Assembly (NCBI RefSeq): GCF_015627125.1
Contig: NZ_VTDO01000009.1
Coordinates: 1 to 64,000 of the forward strand
Source: Acinetobacter rathckeae
GTDB taxonomy: Bacteria > Pseudomonadota > Gammaproteobacteria > Pseudomonadales > Moraxellaceae
Direction of reading: 5' to 3'
Length of the DNA stretch: 64,000 nt
Shown here: positions 51,834-61,232 of the stretch, one piece after another
How positions within the stretch are numbered: position 1 is the first letter of the stretch
How the letters are laid out: the number at the start of each line of letters is the position of its first letter
Translations under genes and position numbers: made by a program
The notes under the pieces: model-generated
Told to the model about the DNA's origin: nothing
Seen by the model: only the letters and a program-made list of their open reading frames with translations
Databases searched by the model: none

Positions 51834-51871
51834 AAAAAGCGTTTGCTATTATAATATAGCAAACGCTTTTT
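51834..51871 (+). terminator. Rho-independent terminator after the fourth receptor
   Basis: AAAAAGCGTTTGCTAT pairs with ATAGCAAACGCTTTTT, a 16-base stem. It and the preceding AAGCAATATTAGA stretch match the region after the third receptor. Confidence 0.9.
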
Positions 51872-51892
51872 ATTCTCATTTAGGAAACCATA

Positions 51893-52576
51893 ATGCTTAT
51901 ACAAGTTCCTAACCTACTTACACTCGATCAAGTCAATGAATGCCGCACCCTTTTAGAAACAGCCCCTTGGGTTGACGGCAAACAAACCGCAGGCCATCAA
52001 TCTGCTCAGATAAAAAACAACTTACAACTCCCCATAGACTGCGAAGAAGCTCTACACATTGGTCAGATCATTACTCAAGCACTGCAAAGTAACCCCACTG
52101 CATTTAGTGCATCACTTCCAAAAACCATTCTACCGCCCATGTTTAACTGCTACCAAAATGGCGGACACTTTGGCACACATGTAGACAATGCCATTCGCCC
52201 CCACCCTATACTCAAAAACTACATGCGTACAGACGTATCATGCACACTGTTTTTTACCAATCCAGATGAATACGATGGCGGTGAACTGATTATTGAAGAC
52301 ACCTATGGCACACAATCTGTCAAGCTCAATGCAGGTGATGCCATTCTTTACCCATCAACCAGTTTACATGAAGTTACCCCTGTCACTCGTGGGGCAAGAG
52401 TATCATCATTTTTTTGGATTCAAAGTTTTGTTTCATCGGACATTCAAAGACGCATGTTATTTGAACTTGACCAATCTATACAATCACTCACCCAACAACT
52501 GGGTAGTAACCACGAAGACGTTGTACAACTCACAGGCATTTATCACAACTTACTCAGACAATGGAGTGACATGTAG
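51893..52576 (+). CDS. piuC: PiuC-type Fe(II)/2-oxoglutarate-dependent hydroxylase (PKHD-type)
   Basis: PiuC proteins are Fe(II)- and 2-oxoglutarate-dependent hydroxylases found beside PiuA-like receptors; their substrate is not well defined. The 227-residue product has the metal-binding set His96 and Asp98 in GHFGTHVDNA, His159 in STSLHEV, and Arg169 in TRGARV for 2-oxoglutarate. The LIQVPNLLTLDQVNECRTLL opening is typical. It starts only 22 bases after the terminator of the fourth receptor, so it may be expressed by read-through or its own weak promoter. Confidence 0.9.
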   Translation: MLIQVPNLLTLDQVNECRTLLETAPWVDGKQTAGHQSAQIKNNLQLPIDCEEALHIGQIITQALQSNPTAFSASLPKTILPPMFNCYQNGGHFGTHVDNAIRPHPILKNYMRTDVSCTLFFTNPDEYDGGELIIEDTYGTQSVKLNAGDAILYPSTSLHEVTPVTRGARVSSFFWIQSFVSSDIQRRMLFELDQSIQSLTQQLGSNHEDVVQLTGIYHNLLRQWSDM

Positions 52577-52607
52577 GCTTAATTTAGCCTTCATTTGGTA
52601 AACACAT

Positions 52608-53708
52608 ATGACAATACAACAACCATTTAATACCATCCCACCCCACCTACTCACATTGGCTGACTACCAACAACAAGCCCAAAAGCACATGCCAGACAGC
52701 CACTGGGCCTACCTAGAAAGTGGTGCCATGCATGAAGTGAGCCTCAAAGACAACCAACAACAATTTGACAAAATACACATACGCCCTCGTGTACTCAAAG
52801 ACCTATCAGGTGGCAATACCCAGTTTGAAATGTTTGGCCAAAGCTACCCCCACCCTATTTTTTTAGCACCGATTGGTCATCAAGCCTTATTCCACCCCGA
52901 TGCAGAGCTTGCAACCGCTTTAGCCGCAGAAGTACTCCAAAGCAATCTTATTTTAAGTACATTTACCACCACAGACCTACGTGCCTTAAACGCAGACAAT
53001 CCATTTAAATGGTTTCAACTGTATTGGCAAGGTGGGCATGAAAAATCCCTCCAATTGGTTAAACTGTCTGAACAGCATCACTATAAAGCCATTGTTATTA
53101 CCGTAGACTCTCCCCATAAAGGCATACGAGATACCGAACGAAAGGCCAACTTTCAACTACCGCCTGACATGCCACATCCACACACTAAAACCTTTCTCAT
53201 GGCAGAAAATCTCTCGCCTGAACAACACCCCGTATTTGATGGTCTGATGCAACTTGCCCCAACGTGGCAAGACATTGCTTGGTTAGCACAGCAAACCGCA
53301 CTCCCCATTGTATTAAAAGGTGTCTCTCACCCCGATGATGCAAAACTTGCCATGGAACACGGCGTTAAAGGCTTAATTATTTCCAACCACGGTGGCCGTG
53401 TTTTAGACACATGTATTTCACCACTCACCGCACTAGAGCGGATTAAAGCGGTTGTACCACATGACTATCCATTGTTAATCGATGGTGGCATACGCCGTGG
53501 TACAGATGTCTTTAAAGCCATTGCTTTAGGGGCACATGCAGTACTGATTGGCAGACCTTATATTTATGGGCTTGCAACCGCAGGTGCTTTAGGTGTGGCC
53601 CATGTGATACGCACGCTGAAAGAAGAATTTGAAATTACCATGGCATTGGCAGGCACAGCACGTATAAGTGACATTTCAATGGCACATATAGAGGTACAAA
53701 GCCATTGA
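52608..53708 (+). CDS. FMN-dependent alpha-hydroxyacid oxidase/dehydrogenase (LldD-like)
   Basis: This 366-residue TIM-barrel flavoprotein belongs to the lactate/glycolate/mandelate oxidase family. The FMN and substrate blocks are IRPRVLKDLSGGNTQFEMFG near residues 57-76, FQLYWQGGHEKSLQLV near 124-140, ITVDSPHKGIRDTERKANF near 163-182, the active-site histidine in ISNHGGRVLDTC near residue 258 and LLIDGGIRRGTDVFKAIALG near 285-305. It lies 31 bases from piuC and may share its transcript. The exact substrate is unknown; lactate oxidase-like activity is likely. It has no membrane helix. Confidence 0.85.
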   Translation: MTIQQPFNTIPPHLLTLADYQQQAQKHMPDSHWAYLESGAMHEVSLKDNQQQFDKIHIRPRVLKDLSGGNTQFEMFGQSYPHPIFLAPIGHQALFHPDAELATALAAEVLQSNLILSTFTTTDLRALNADNPFKWFQLYWQGGHEKSLQLVKLSEQHHYKAIVITVDSPHKGIRDTERKANFQLPPDMPHPHTKTFLMAENLSPEQHPVFDGLMQLAPTWQDIAWLAQQTALPIVLKGVSHPDDAKLAMEHGVKGLIISNHGGRVLDTCISPLTALERIKAVVPHDYPLLIDGGIRRGTDVFKAIALGAHAVLIGRPYIYGLATAGALGVAHVIRTLKEEFEITMALAGTARISDISMAHIEVQSH

Positions 53709-53770
53709 CAAAAGCCATGCAGATCAATTAACTTAAGCGTTATCCACCCTAAAAACTTACTCCCAATATG

Positions 53771-53813
53771 CATAAGTCGTCTACATCACGCTAGACGGTG
53801 CTGTATACTTATG
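53771..53813. promoter_or_regulatory. Nested inverted repeats upstream of leuA
   Basis: An outer pair CATAAGT (53771-53777) and ACTTATG (53807-53813) encloses an inner hairpin CGTCTA/TAGACG (53778-53797). It lies 80 bases before leuA and after the oxidase gene. It could be an operator, a leader structure or a terminator without a T-tract. Confidence 0.35.
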
Positions 53814-53893
53814 TTGCAAACAAAAAATTTAAATAAAATAGTCGTTGCGATTTCAATCCATAACGCACGGCTATATCTAGGAGTGATTGATTC

Positions 53894-55588
53894 ATGTTGG
53901 CTGATCCGAGCAAAAAATACCGTCGCATGTACGAGCGTGTCGACTTACCCAACCGTGAGTGGCCAAATAACGAAATTACCAAAGCCCCACTGTGGATGAG
54001 TACAGACCTGCGTGACGGTAACCAAGCCATTTTTGAGCCAATGACCCTAGAACAAAAACTCAAAATGTTTTTAATGTTGGTTAAAATTGGCTTTAAACAC
54101 ATTGAAATTGGTTTTCCATCGGCATCTCAAACTGACTTTGACTTTACCCGTCAACTCATTGAAGAAAACCTCATTCCAGACGATGTATACATTGAAGTCT
54201 TAGTACAAGCACGTGACCACCTCATTACACGTACATTTGAATCTTTGGCAGGTGCTAAGCGTGCCATTGTGCATATTTATAATTCAAATTCACCGACTTT
54301 TCGTAAAAAAGTGCTGAATACCGATGCTGAAGGCTCAAAACAACTTGCTGTAAACGCAGCGACGAAAGTTAAAGAATATGCAGCAAAACAACCAGAAACC
54401 GAATGGGTATTTCAATATAGCCCAGAGTGTTTTTCTGCAACCGAACTTCATGTTGCTAAAGATGTCTGCGATGCCGTTACAGCAGTTTGGGACGCATCAC
54501 CTGACAATAAAGTTATTTTAAACCTACCTGCGACGGTTGAAGTTTCTACCCCTAATGTCTATGCAGACCAAATTGAGTGGATGCACCGCAACCTTGCTCG
54601 CCGTGATGGTGTACTCATTTCTGTACATTGTCATAATGACCGTGGCTGTGGTATAGCAGCCTCTGAGCTTGCCATTATGGCAGGTGCAGACCGTGTAGAA
54701 GGCTGTGTATTTGGTAATGGTGAGCGTACAGGTAACGTCGATATTGCAGCCATTGCCCTCAACATGTACACCCAAGGTGTTTCACCTGAACTTGATTTCT
54801 CCAACATTAATGAAATCATTGCAACCGTTGAAGAGTGCACAGGCTTACCCGTACACCCACGCCACCCATATGCAGGTGACTTGGTCTTTACCGCATTTTC
54901 AGGCTCTCACCAAGATGCCATTAAAAAAGGCTTTGACTTCCAAAAAAATGAAGCCATTTGGGACATGCCATACTTACCTATTGACCCCAAAGACTTGGGC
55001 CGTGACTACGATGCTGTGATTCGCGTCAACAGCCAATCTGGTAAAGGCGGTATTGCATACTTACTTGAGTCTAACTACAACGTAACGCTACCACGCCGCG
55101 TACAAATTGAATTTAGTCAAATTGTGCAAGCACATACAGACACCACTTCTGCTGAGATTTCTGCAGCAGAGATTTGGAAACTCTTCCAAGCCACGTATGT
55201 TAATATTAAAGACAAGTATTACAGCGTGAAAAAATATGAACTGTCTACCCAAGACAATGACCAAGTCATTGATCTAGATATTGAAATCAACCAAAAAACG
55301 CAACGACTTCAAGGCCGTGGTAATGGCCCGATTTCTGCGGTGATTGATGCATTACAACTTCCAATCGATGTGTTGCACTACGAAGAACGCAGTATTGGCA
55401 CAGGCGCAAGTGCACAATCTTTAGCATTGCTTGAAATTCAAGTCAAAGACACAGGTAAAAGTACTTTTGCCGCAGGTATTCATAGCAACACCATCACTTC
55501 TCCTATCGAAGCGATTATTGCATGTACCAACCGGTTAATTGATCAAGGCGTACTTCAAATCACTGATATTGTGCCTACAAACAGCTAA
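53894..55588 (+). CDS. leuA: 2-isopropylmalate synthase
   Basis: LeuA condenses acetyl-CoA with 2-ketoisovalerate in the first committed step of leucine synthesis. The 564-residue product is of the longer LeuA type. The DRE-TIM motif appears as TDLRDGNQAIFEPMT near residues 37-51 and HCHNDRGCGIAASEL near 244-258 carries metal-binding histidines. GNGERTGNVDI follows, and the C-terminal regulatory LeuA-dimer domain starts near residue 440. AGGAG precedes the start. It appears monocistronic and just upstream of metX. Confidence 0.94.
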   Translation: MLADPSKKYRRMYERVDLPNREWPNNEITKAPLWMSTDLRDGNQAIFEPMTLEQKLKMFLMLVKIGFKHIEIGFPSASQTDFDFTRQLIEENLIPDDVYIEVLVQARDHLITRTFESLAGAKRAIVHIYNSNSPTFRKKVLNTDAEGSKQLAVNAATKVKEYAAKQPETEWVFQYSPECFSATELHVAKDVCDAVTAVWDASPDNKVILNLPATVEVSTPNVYADQIEWMHRNLARRDGVLISVHCHNDRGCGIAASELAIMAGADRVEGCVFGNGERTGNVDIAAIALNMYTQGVSPELDFSNINEIIATVEECTGLPVHPRHPYAGDLVFTAFSGSHQDAIKKGFDFQKNEAIWDMPYLPIDPKDLGRDYDAVIRVNSQSGKGGIAYLLESNYNVTLPRRVQIEFSQIVQAHTDTTSAEISAAEIWKLFQATYVNIKDKYYSVKKYELSTQDNDQVIDLDIEINQKTQRLQGRGNGPISAVIDALQLPIDVLHYEERSIGTGASAQSLALLEIQVKDTGKSTFAAGIHSNTITSPIEAIIACTNRLIDQGVLQITDIVPTNS

Positions 55589-55629
55589 GCAGTTGAAAAT
55601 ATCCATTTCAAAACAAGGCGACTTACATC

Positions 55630-56790
55630 GTGTCTTTTGCATCTGATTCAGTGGGTTTAGTGACCCCTAAAAAATATACTTTTGAAGAACCACTCAAACT
55701 TGAATGTGGTCGTGTGTTGCCACGTTTTGAACTAATGGTAGAAACTTATGGCACATTGAATGCAGACCACTCTAATGCGATCTTACTGTGTCATGCACTG
55801 TCAGGCCACCATCATGCGGCAGGCTATCACAGTGAAGATGAAAAAAAACCAGGTTGGTGGGATGCATGCATCGGGCCAGGCAAAGCCATAGATACCAATC
55901 ATTTTTTTGTGGTCGCACTGAATAATATTGGTGGCTGCCATGGTTCAACAGGGCCAATTTCACCCAACCCAGACAATAATAACATGCCTTATGGGCCTGA
56001 CTTTCCCTTAGTCACAGTACGTGATTGGGTACGTACCCATGCTATGCTTTCAGACCAAATGGGCATTAAAAAATGGTATGCGATTGTAGGCGGATCACTT
56101 GGTGGCATGCAAGCTTTACAATGGTCTGTAGACTACCCAGACCGTTTAGAACGCTGTGTCATTATTGCCAGTGCACCTAAACTGTCAGCACAAAATATTG
56201 CATTTAACGAAGTTGCAAGACAGTCTATTTTATCTGACCCAGATTTTCATGATGGCTACTACCTTGCCAATGACAGCTACCCTCGCCGTGGCCTCATTTT
56301 GGCACGTATGGTTGGGCATATTACCTATCTATCTGAAGAAGCCATGAAACAAAAGTTTGGCCGTGACCTAAAATCGGGCAAATTTATGTACGGTTTTGAT
56401 GTTGAGTTCCAAGTTGAAAGCTATTTGCGTTACCAAGGTGAACGTTTTAGCCAAAACTTTGATGCCAATACTTACCTGATTATGACCAAAGCACTTGACT
56501 ACTTTGACCCATCACGTGAGTTTGACTCATCACTCACCGAAGCCATGAAAAACACCAAGTGTCGTTTTTTAGTGGTGTCATTTACCACAGACTGGCGTTT
56601 TAGTCCTGAACGTTCGGAAGAGATTGTCAACGCCCTCATTAGCAACAATAAACCTGTGAGCTATTTAGACATTAATGCCAAACAAGGGCATGACTCATTC
56701 TTATTTCCAATCCCTTTATATGTCAACACATTACGGGCATTTTTAGGTGGCGAAGCACTGCTTAACGAAACCACAGTGCAACAGGGGTAA
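55630..56790 (+). CDS. metX: Homoserine O-acyltransferase MetX
   Basis: MetX acylates homoserine with acetyl-CoA or succinyl-CoA as an early step of methionine synthesis. The GTG at 55630 gives [20 protein letters not shown]. The 386-residue alpha/beta-hydrolase protein has [12 protein letters not shown] near residue 55, [13 protein letters not shown] near 99-111, the nucleophile serine in [12 protein letters not shown] near residues 154-165, and the catalytic His in [10 protein letters not shown] near 356-365. The acyl donor cannot be settled by eye; many gammaproteobacterial MetX enzymes paired with MetW use succinyl-CoA. It is followed after five bases by metW. Confidence 0.93.
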   Translation: MSFASDSVGLVTPKKYTFEEPLKLECGRVLPRFELMVETYGTLNADHSNAILLCHALSGHHHAAGYHSEDEKKPGWWDACIGPGKAIDTNHFFVVALNNIGGCHGSTGPISPNPDNNNMPYGPDFPLVTVRDWVRTHAMLSDQMGIKKWYAIVGGSLGGMQALQWSVDYPDRLERCVIIASAPKLSAQNIAFNEVARQSILSDPDFHDGYYLANDSYPRRGLILARMVGHITYLSEEAMKQKFGRDLKSGKFMYGFDVEFQVESYLRYQGERFSQNFDANTYLIMTKALDYFDPSREFDSSLTEAMKNTKCRFLVVSFTTDWRFSPERSEEIVNALISNNKPVSYLDINAKQGHDSFLFPIPLYVNTLRAFLGGEALLNETTVQQG

Positions 56791-56795
56791 ACTTC

Positions 56796-57389
56796 ATGCG
56801 ATTAGACCAACAACTTTCTGAAAAATGGATTAACCCAAGCGACAAAGTGCTCGATTTGGGCTGTGGCGATGGCGAACTCCTCGCACATTTGAGCAAAAAA
56901 TATAACATCAGTGCATATGGCATGGAAATTGATCAAGAAAAGATTGCAATTGCCATCAGTCGAGGGTTAAATATTATACAACAAGACTTAAACATTGGCT
57001 TACACCGTTTTGCAGATCAATCTTTTGATTATGTAGTTATGGCACAAGCTTTGCAGTCTGTAGATGCACCAGATGTATTGTTAAAAGACATGGTTCGAGT
57101 TGGTAAACAAGCCATTATTACCTTCCCTAACTTTGCCTATTGGAAAACACGCGCCTTTTTAGCATTCAAAGGCAAAATGCCTGTGTCCAAAGCATTACCA
57201 TACATGTGGTACAACACCCCTAATATTCATTTATGTACTTTCCGAGATTTTGAAGCACTGTGTGCTGACAACAATATTCGGATTATTAACCGACTCTCCG
57301 TCAATGGAAATCAAGAAGATAGCTTTTTAGGCAAACGTCTTCCTAATCTATTTGGCGAAGTGGCGATATATAGAGTGAGCGCCATATGA
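56796..57389 (+). CDS. metW: Methionine biosynthesis protein MetW
   Basis: MetW is a methyltransferase-like partner encoded beside metX and thought to support homoserine acylation. The 197-residue product has a Rossmann-type SAM-binding opening, DKVLDLGCGDGELLAHLSKK near residues 17-36, and the MetW blocks DYVVMAQALQSVDAPD and ITFPNFAYWKTRAFLAFKGK near residues 77-127. It is in operon with metX and overlaps the next gene by four bases (ATGA). Confidence 0.92.
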   Translation: MRLDQQLSEKWINPSDKVLDLGCGDGELLAHLSKKYNISAYGMEIDQEKIAIAISRGLNIIQQDLNIGLHRFADQSFDYVVMAQALQSVDAPDVLLKDMVRVGKQAIITFPNFAYWKTRAFLAFKGKMPVSKALPYMWYNTPNIHLCTFRDFEALCADNNIRIINRLSVNGNQEDSFLGKRLPNLFGEVAIYRVSAI

Positions 57390-57979
57390 AAAAACTGTTT
57401 ATGAGCACCTTGTTGCTTGGTTTATCTGTACTGTCACATGCAGATTTAATCTCAACAAATCCACAACAACCTTCTGCATCATCACAAGCAGCACGTTATT
57501 CGACCATGGGCTTTAGTCAATTATTACAAGAAGCCAATGCAGGTCAAGCAGCTGCTCAGTTTTATGTCGCAATGCACTATCAAGCAGGAAAAGATACCTC
57601 AAAAGACATGAGCCAAGCTTTTGCTTGGTATAAAAAAGCCGCTGACCAAGGTATTCCTGCAGCCCAGCTGAATGTAGGTCGTATGTTGGCTGATGGTACA
57701 GGCACAAATAAAAATATGGTTTTGGCTCGTAGCTACCTAGAAAAAGCTGCAAGCCACGGCGACAACCGTGCAAGCTTCAACCTTGCACTGATGGAAGAAC
57801 ATCAAAAAGACTACATTGGTGCATACCAATGGTATGAGCTTTCTACCCGTGATGGCATGTTAGACAATAAAGTCATTAATATGTCAGAAAGCAAAAAAAC
57901 AGCTTTGGCTGCCAACTTAACACCAGATCAAATCCGTCAAGCAGTAGACCGTGCAGATCGTTGGATTCAAGCTCAATAA
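57386..57979 (+). CDS. Exported Sel1-repeat protein
   Basis: A 197-residue protein with a signal peptide (LFMSTLLLGLSVLSHA, cleaved near residue 19) and two to three Sel1-like repeats, seen as AAAQFYVAMHYQAGKDTSKD, SQAFAWYKKAADQGIPAAQL and ARSYLEKAASHGDNRASFNL near residues 55-145. Sel1 repeats mediate protein contacts. The start overlaps the metW stop, so it is translationally coupled, although a link to methionine synthesis is not obvious. Probably periplasmic; function unknown. Confidence 0.8.
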   Translation: MKKLFMSTLLLGLSVLSHADLISTNPQQPSASSQAARYSTMGFSQLLQEANAGQAAAQFYVAMHYQAGKDTSKDMSQAFAWYKKAADQGIPAAQLNVGRMLADGTGTNKNMVLARSYLEKAASHGDNRASFNLALMEEHQKDYIGAYQWYELSTRDGMLDNKVINMSESKKTALAANLTPDQIRQAVDRADRWIQAQ

Positions 57980-58086
57980 ATTGTTTTACTACGCTCACTC
58001 GAAGCAGCACTTTTGTGTTGCTTTTTTTGTTTTTTAGTCTGGCTTTGTGCATAATCTGAATATCTTCCTTTCATCAAAGCATCACT

Positions 58087-58719
58087 ATGACTCAACACAC
58101 TTGGCTCACCCCGCACCCTGAAATTGTACTTGCAAGTAATAATAAAGGAAAAATTGCCGAATTTAGCCAAATTTTTGAGCAGCTTCACTTACCCATTCAA
58201 ATGATTCCTCAGGGGCAGCTGAATATTGAAGACGCCGTTGAAGATGGTTTAAGCTTTATTGAAAATGCTATTTTAAAAGCACGTCATGCAGCGAAACACT
58301 CAGGTAAACCCGCCATTGCTGATGACTCTGGTTTATGCGTACCTGCACTTGCAGGTGCACCCGGTATTTACTCGGCTCGTTATGCAGGTGAACACGGTAA
58401 TGATGCCGCCAATAACCAGAAACTCATTCAAGCATTAGAACCCTTACGCTCAAACAACTTACCCATTATAGGTATGTTTGTCTGTGTATTGGCATTTGTA
58501 GAACATGCTGAAGATCCTTTACCAAAAATCTTTCAAGGCACTTGGCAAGGTGAAATACTCCCCGAAGCCCGTGGCGAGCATGGTTTTGGCTATGACCCTT
58601 TATTTTGGCTACCCGAGCTTGGCAAAAGCAGCGCTGAACTTGAAAAATCAGAAAAGAATAAAATCAGCCACAGAGGCCAAGCCATGCAGGCTTTTGTTGC
58701 AAGTTTAACAACTGCATAA
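58087..58719 (+). CDS. rdgB: XTP/dITP pyrophosphatase
   Basis: RdgB (HAM1) hydrolyses non-canonical purine nucleoside triphosphates to keep them out of DNA and RNA. The 210-residue product has the LASNNKGKIAEFSQIF block near residues 15-30, KPAIADDSGLCVPALAGAPG near 74-93, SARYAGEHG near 96-104 and GEHGFGYDPLFWLP near 163-176, all family hallmarks. The HRGQAMQAF C-terminal block is also present. It is likely to have its own promoter in the 107-base gap before it. Confidence 0.94.
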   Translation: MTQHTWLTPHPEIVLASNNKGKIAEFSQIFEQLHLPIQMIPQGQLNIEDAVEDGLSFIENAILKARHAAKHSGKPAIADDSGLCVPALAGAPGIYSARYAGEHGNDAANNQKLIQALEPLRSNNLPIIGMFVCVLAFVEHAEDPLPKIFQGTWQGEILPEARGEHGFGYDPLFWLPELGKSSAELEKSEKNKISHRGQAMQAFVASLTTA

Positions 58720-58725
58720 ACTACA

Positions 58726-58760
58726 TTTAGGTTGTGTCTGCATCTGCAGCACAACCTAAA
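58726..58760. terminator. Strong hairpin between rdgB and the AEC transporter
   Basis: TTTAGGTTGTG pairs with CACAACCTAAA, and inside it CTGCA pairs with TGCAG, so the stem has 16 pairs with one bulge. It lies between converging genes but lacks a clear T-tract outside the stem. Confidence 0.5.
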
Positions 58761-58875
58761 AAGAATAGATGAGAAAACCAAATGCGAGATGATTTAAAAC
58801 AAAGGTTTATACAAGGCTGTCAGAACAAAATGGATAAAAAAGGAGAAGATGTCGGATTATCCTTTTATGCTTTTT

Positions 58876-59748
58876 TTAAAAATAAAGTAAAGCAAACAGC
58901 GCAATGGTACAGACACTCACAATTGTACCTGCGGCAATATACTGTGCCGACTTTCCTGTACCACTATAGTGCGTTTCTAATGCCACAATATTGGCAGCAG
59001 GCGGTAAACAAAATAAAAAGTAAAGTAGTGCAATATGCTCATGCACAAAGCGATTTGATGTCATGAAATATAACGCTGTACACAGCACTGCACCGATTGC
59101 CAATTTCACCCACATCATACGGCAACTATATTTTAGATCATTCATACTCACTTTGGTTTGACTGAGCCACATACCCAAAACAGCCATGCCAGCAAAGACC
59201 ATTGCAAATTTGGCAAAAGCATATAGATCAAGTAGCCACCACTGCTCATGCAATATATTTTGAACAGCAAATAGTCGCAGTATCACAGCAACACATAGCG
59301 CAATCATCGGCGGTGCTTGCAAAACTTTTTTTATCACCTCTTGCCATTTTGGCTTGGCTTTACTCACCGCAGGAATCGCCCAAACATTGCCAAAAATAGA
59401 ACTTCCTACATATAAAGCAATCATTGCAGCACTCACCGACTGCCCAAAAATAAGCAACGCCAAAGGAAAACCCAGCCAGCCAATATTGTTGTAACTTGCA
59501 CACAATGCAACCAATCGATCTTTAAAAACCATACTGCACACTGCATAAACCACCACAGATGACAGCACACTAAAGAGCATCAAAAACATGCTACCTGCTT
59601 GGTAAAACAGCATGTTATACACAATAACAAAGGGGATAAAACAACGTGCTAACAATTTAGACAGCAAGGGTCTAAGCACATTTAAAAAACCATAAGATGA
59701 AATAAACCAGCCAAATATAAATGACAGGATTGGTAAAATAATAGGCAT
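58876..59748 (-). CDS. AEC family transporter
   Basis: A 290-residue inner-membrane protein with about ten helices, of the auxin efflux carrier family, which exports or moves small organic acids or amino acids in bacteria. Family-like blocks are CSYNNIGWLGFPLALLIFGQ-like SYNNIGWLGFPLALLIFGQ near residues 85-104, FCLPPAANIVALETHYSGT near 242-260 and a short charged loop in the middle. It is convergent with rdgB and divergent from lgt. The substrate is unknown. Confidence 0.85.
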   Translation of the reverse strand: MPIILPILSFIFGWFISSYGFLNVLRPLLSKLLARCFIPFVIVYNMLFYQAGSMFLMLFSVLSSVVVYAVCSMVFKDRLVALCASYNNIGWLGFPLALLIFGQSVSAAMIALYVGSSIFGNVWAIPAVSKAKPKWQEVIKKVLQAPPMIALCVAVILRLFAVQNILHEQWWLLDLYAFAKFAMVFAGMAVLGMWLSQTKVSMNDLKYSCRMMWVKLAIGAVLCTALYFMTSNRFVHEHIALLYFLFCLPPAANIVALETHYSGTGKSAQYIAAGTIVSVCTIALFALLYF

Positions 59749-59994
59749 CGTTATTATTATCTCGGTAAAACTTATCGCTCATATTAAATGTTGTATTTAA
59801 AGCTAAAATTAAAATTTCAGCATTAAAAAACATACTGGTGCAACGAATAACTTAAAACACATAATCCCCCCTTTACGTCCTCAAAAAAAACGTAAATAAG
59901 CCAATACAATCAACATATCTTTACTTAAATACCAACATATTTAAGCCTGATCCGCTAAAATCAGCACAACGACGACTATAAAAAAGGAAAATCT

Positions 59995-60813
59995 ATGCTG
60001 ATTTACCCCAACATTAACCCAATCGCACTCGAGTTAGGTCCACTCAAAGTGCATTGGTACGGCATTATGTATCTACTGGCATTTTTATGTGCATGGGGTT
60101 TAGCAAGCTATAGAGCCAAACAACGTACAGGTTGGGGTGCAGAAATGATCTCTGACCTCATTTTTTACGGTGCATTAGGTGTTGTGATTGGTGGACGAAT
60201 CGGTTATGTCTTATTTTATGAATTTGACCAATTTTTAGCACACCCACTGTGGCTATTCCAAGTCTGGACAGGTGGCATGAGTTTTCATGGTGGCTTTATT
60301 GGTGTCATGCTCGCCATGATTTTATGGTGTCGAAAATACCAAAAAACATGGTTTCAGACCATGGATTTTATTGCCCCATGTGTACCTACAGGACTCATGT
60401 TTGGCCGTATTGGTAATTTTATTGGCGGTGAGTTATATGGTCGTGCTGTCACAGACCCAAACTACCCTTTTGGTATGATCTTTCCAACAGATCCTCTGCA
60501 TTTAGTCCGCCACCCATCACAAATTTACCAAGCCCTCTGCGAAGGGTTGCTCCTGTTTATTATCTTGTGGTGGTTTAGCTCAAAACCTCGCCCACGCATG
60601 GCCGTATCTGCTCTATTTTTAGCAGGTTACGGCGTGGCTCGCTTTGTTATGGAATTCTTTAGAGAACCCGATGCAGACCAAGGTTACATTTTATTTGGCT
60701 GGATGACCAAAGGACAAATCCTTTCACTCCCAATGATTATTATTGGCATACTGCTCATATTATGGGCATATAAACGAAAGGTCTATGACTGGGGTAATAC
60801 ACAAAAACTTTAA
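59995..60813 (+). CDS. lgt: Prolipoprotein diacylglyceryl transferase
   Basis: Lgt attaches diacylglycerol to the lipobox cysteine of prolipoproteins, the first step of lipoprotein maturation, in the inner membrane. The 272-residue product has about seven helices. The Lgt signature [14 protein letters not shown] lies near residues 139-152, with the [13 protein letters not shown] block near 93-105 and [13 protein letters not shown] near 171-183. AAGGAAAA precedes the start. It is followed by two small membrane-protein genes and then thyA-folA. Confidence 0.95.
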   Translation: MLIYPNINPIALELGPLKVHWYGIMYLLAFLCAWGLASYRAKQRTGWGAEMISDLIFYGALGVVIGGRIGYVLFYEFDQFLAHPLWLFQVWTGGMSFHGGFIGVMLAMILWCRKYQKTWFQTMDFIAPCVPTGLMFGRIGNFIGGELYGRAVTDPNYPFGMIFPTDPLHLVRHPSQIYQALCEGLLLFIILWWFSSKPRPRMAVSALFLAGYGVARFVMEFFREPDADQGYILFGWMTKGQILSLPMIIIGILLILWAYKRKVYDWGNTQKL

Positions 60814-60822
60814 ATCATATTC

Positions 60823-60840
60823 AGGGGGCGATTGCCCCCT
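60823..60840 (+). terminator. GC-rich hairpin after lgt
   Basis: AGGGGGC pairs with GCCCCCT around GATT. Only a weak T-run follows, so it may reduce but not stop transcription into the next gene. Confidence 0.5.
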
Positions 60841-60863
60841 CCTTACTTGATATCAGAAAAAAT

Positions 60864-61232
60864 ATGCTTGAATTTTGGTTTGATCCACACACATCTATCG
60901 CTCAAAAACTCAGTATTTTGATATTGGCCATCATCATTGCTGTGGCTTTATATCTATACGCTCCCATGCCAACTGCACTCATATTGTTTTTTCTTGGTGC
61001 AGGAGTCATATTTTTAATATGCCGTTTATGCAAAATCTATTTGGTTAAAAACGATCCACGTTTATGGCTATATAGAGTCTTTACGTGGATTCCTTTGGCC
61101 TTTTTATGTGCGATTATTTTTGTTAAAGCTTTTGACCATTTGCTCACTTGGGGCGTACAAGGGATTGCCATCATGGTGGTGAGTATTTGTGTTTTTTCCC
61201 CGCATGTTTTACTGAAAAAGTCACCCATATGA
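60864..61232 (+). CDS. Small inner-membrane protein, unknown family
   Basis: A 122-residue hydrophobic protein with three to four membrane helices, for example ILILAIIIAVALYLYA near residues 18-33, TALILFFLGAGVIFLIC near 37-53 and IMVVSICVFSPHVLL near 103-117. There is no clear family signature. It starts 50 bases after lgt and overlaps the next small membrane protein by four bases (ATGA), which suggests the two work together. Confidence 0.75.
   Translation: MLEFWFDPHTSIAQKLSILILAIIIAVALYLYAPMPTALILFFLGAGVIFLICRLCKIYLVKNDPRLWLYRVFTWIPLAFLCAIIFVKAFDHLLTWGVQGIAIMVVSICVFSPHVLLKKSPI

Noticed and set aside
58782..59066. Plus-strand open frame of 94 residues
   Set aside because: Most of it lies opposite the AEC transporter gene and it has no family-like features.
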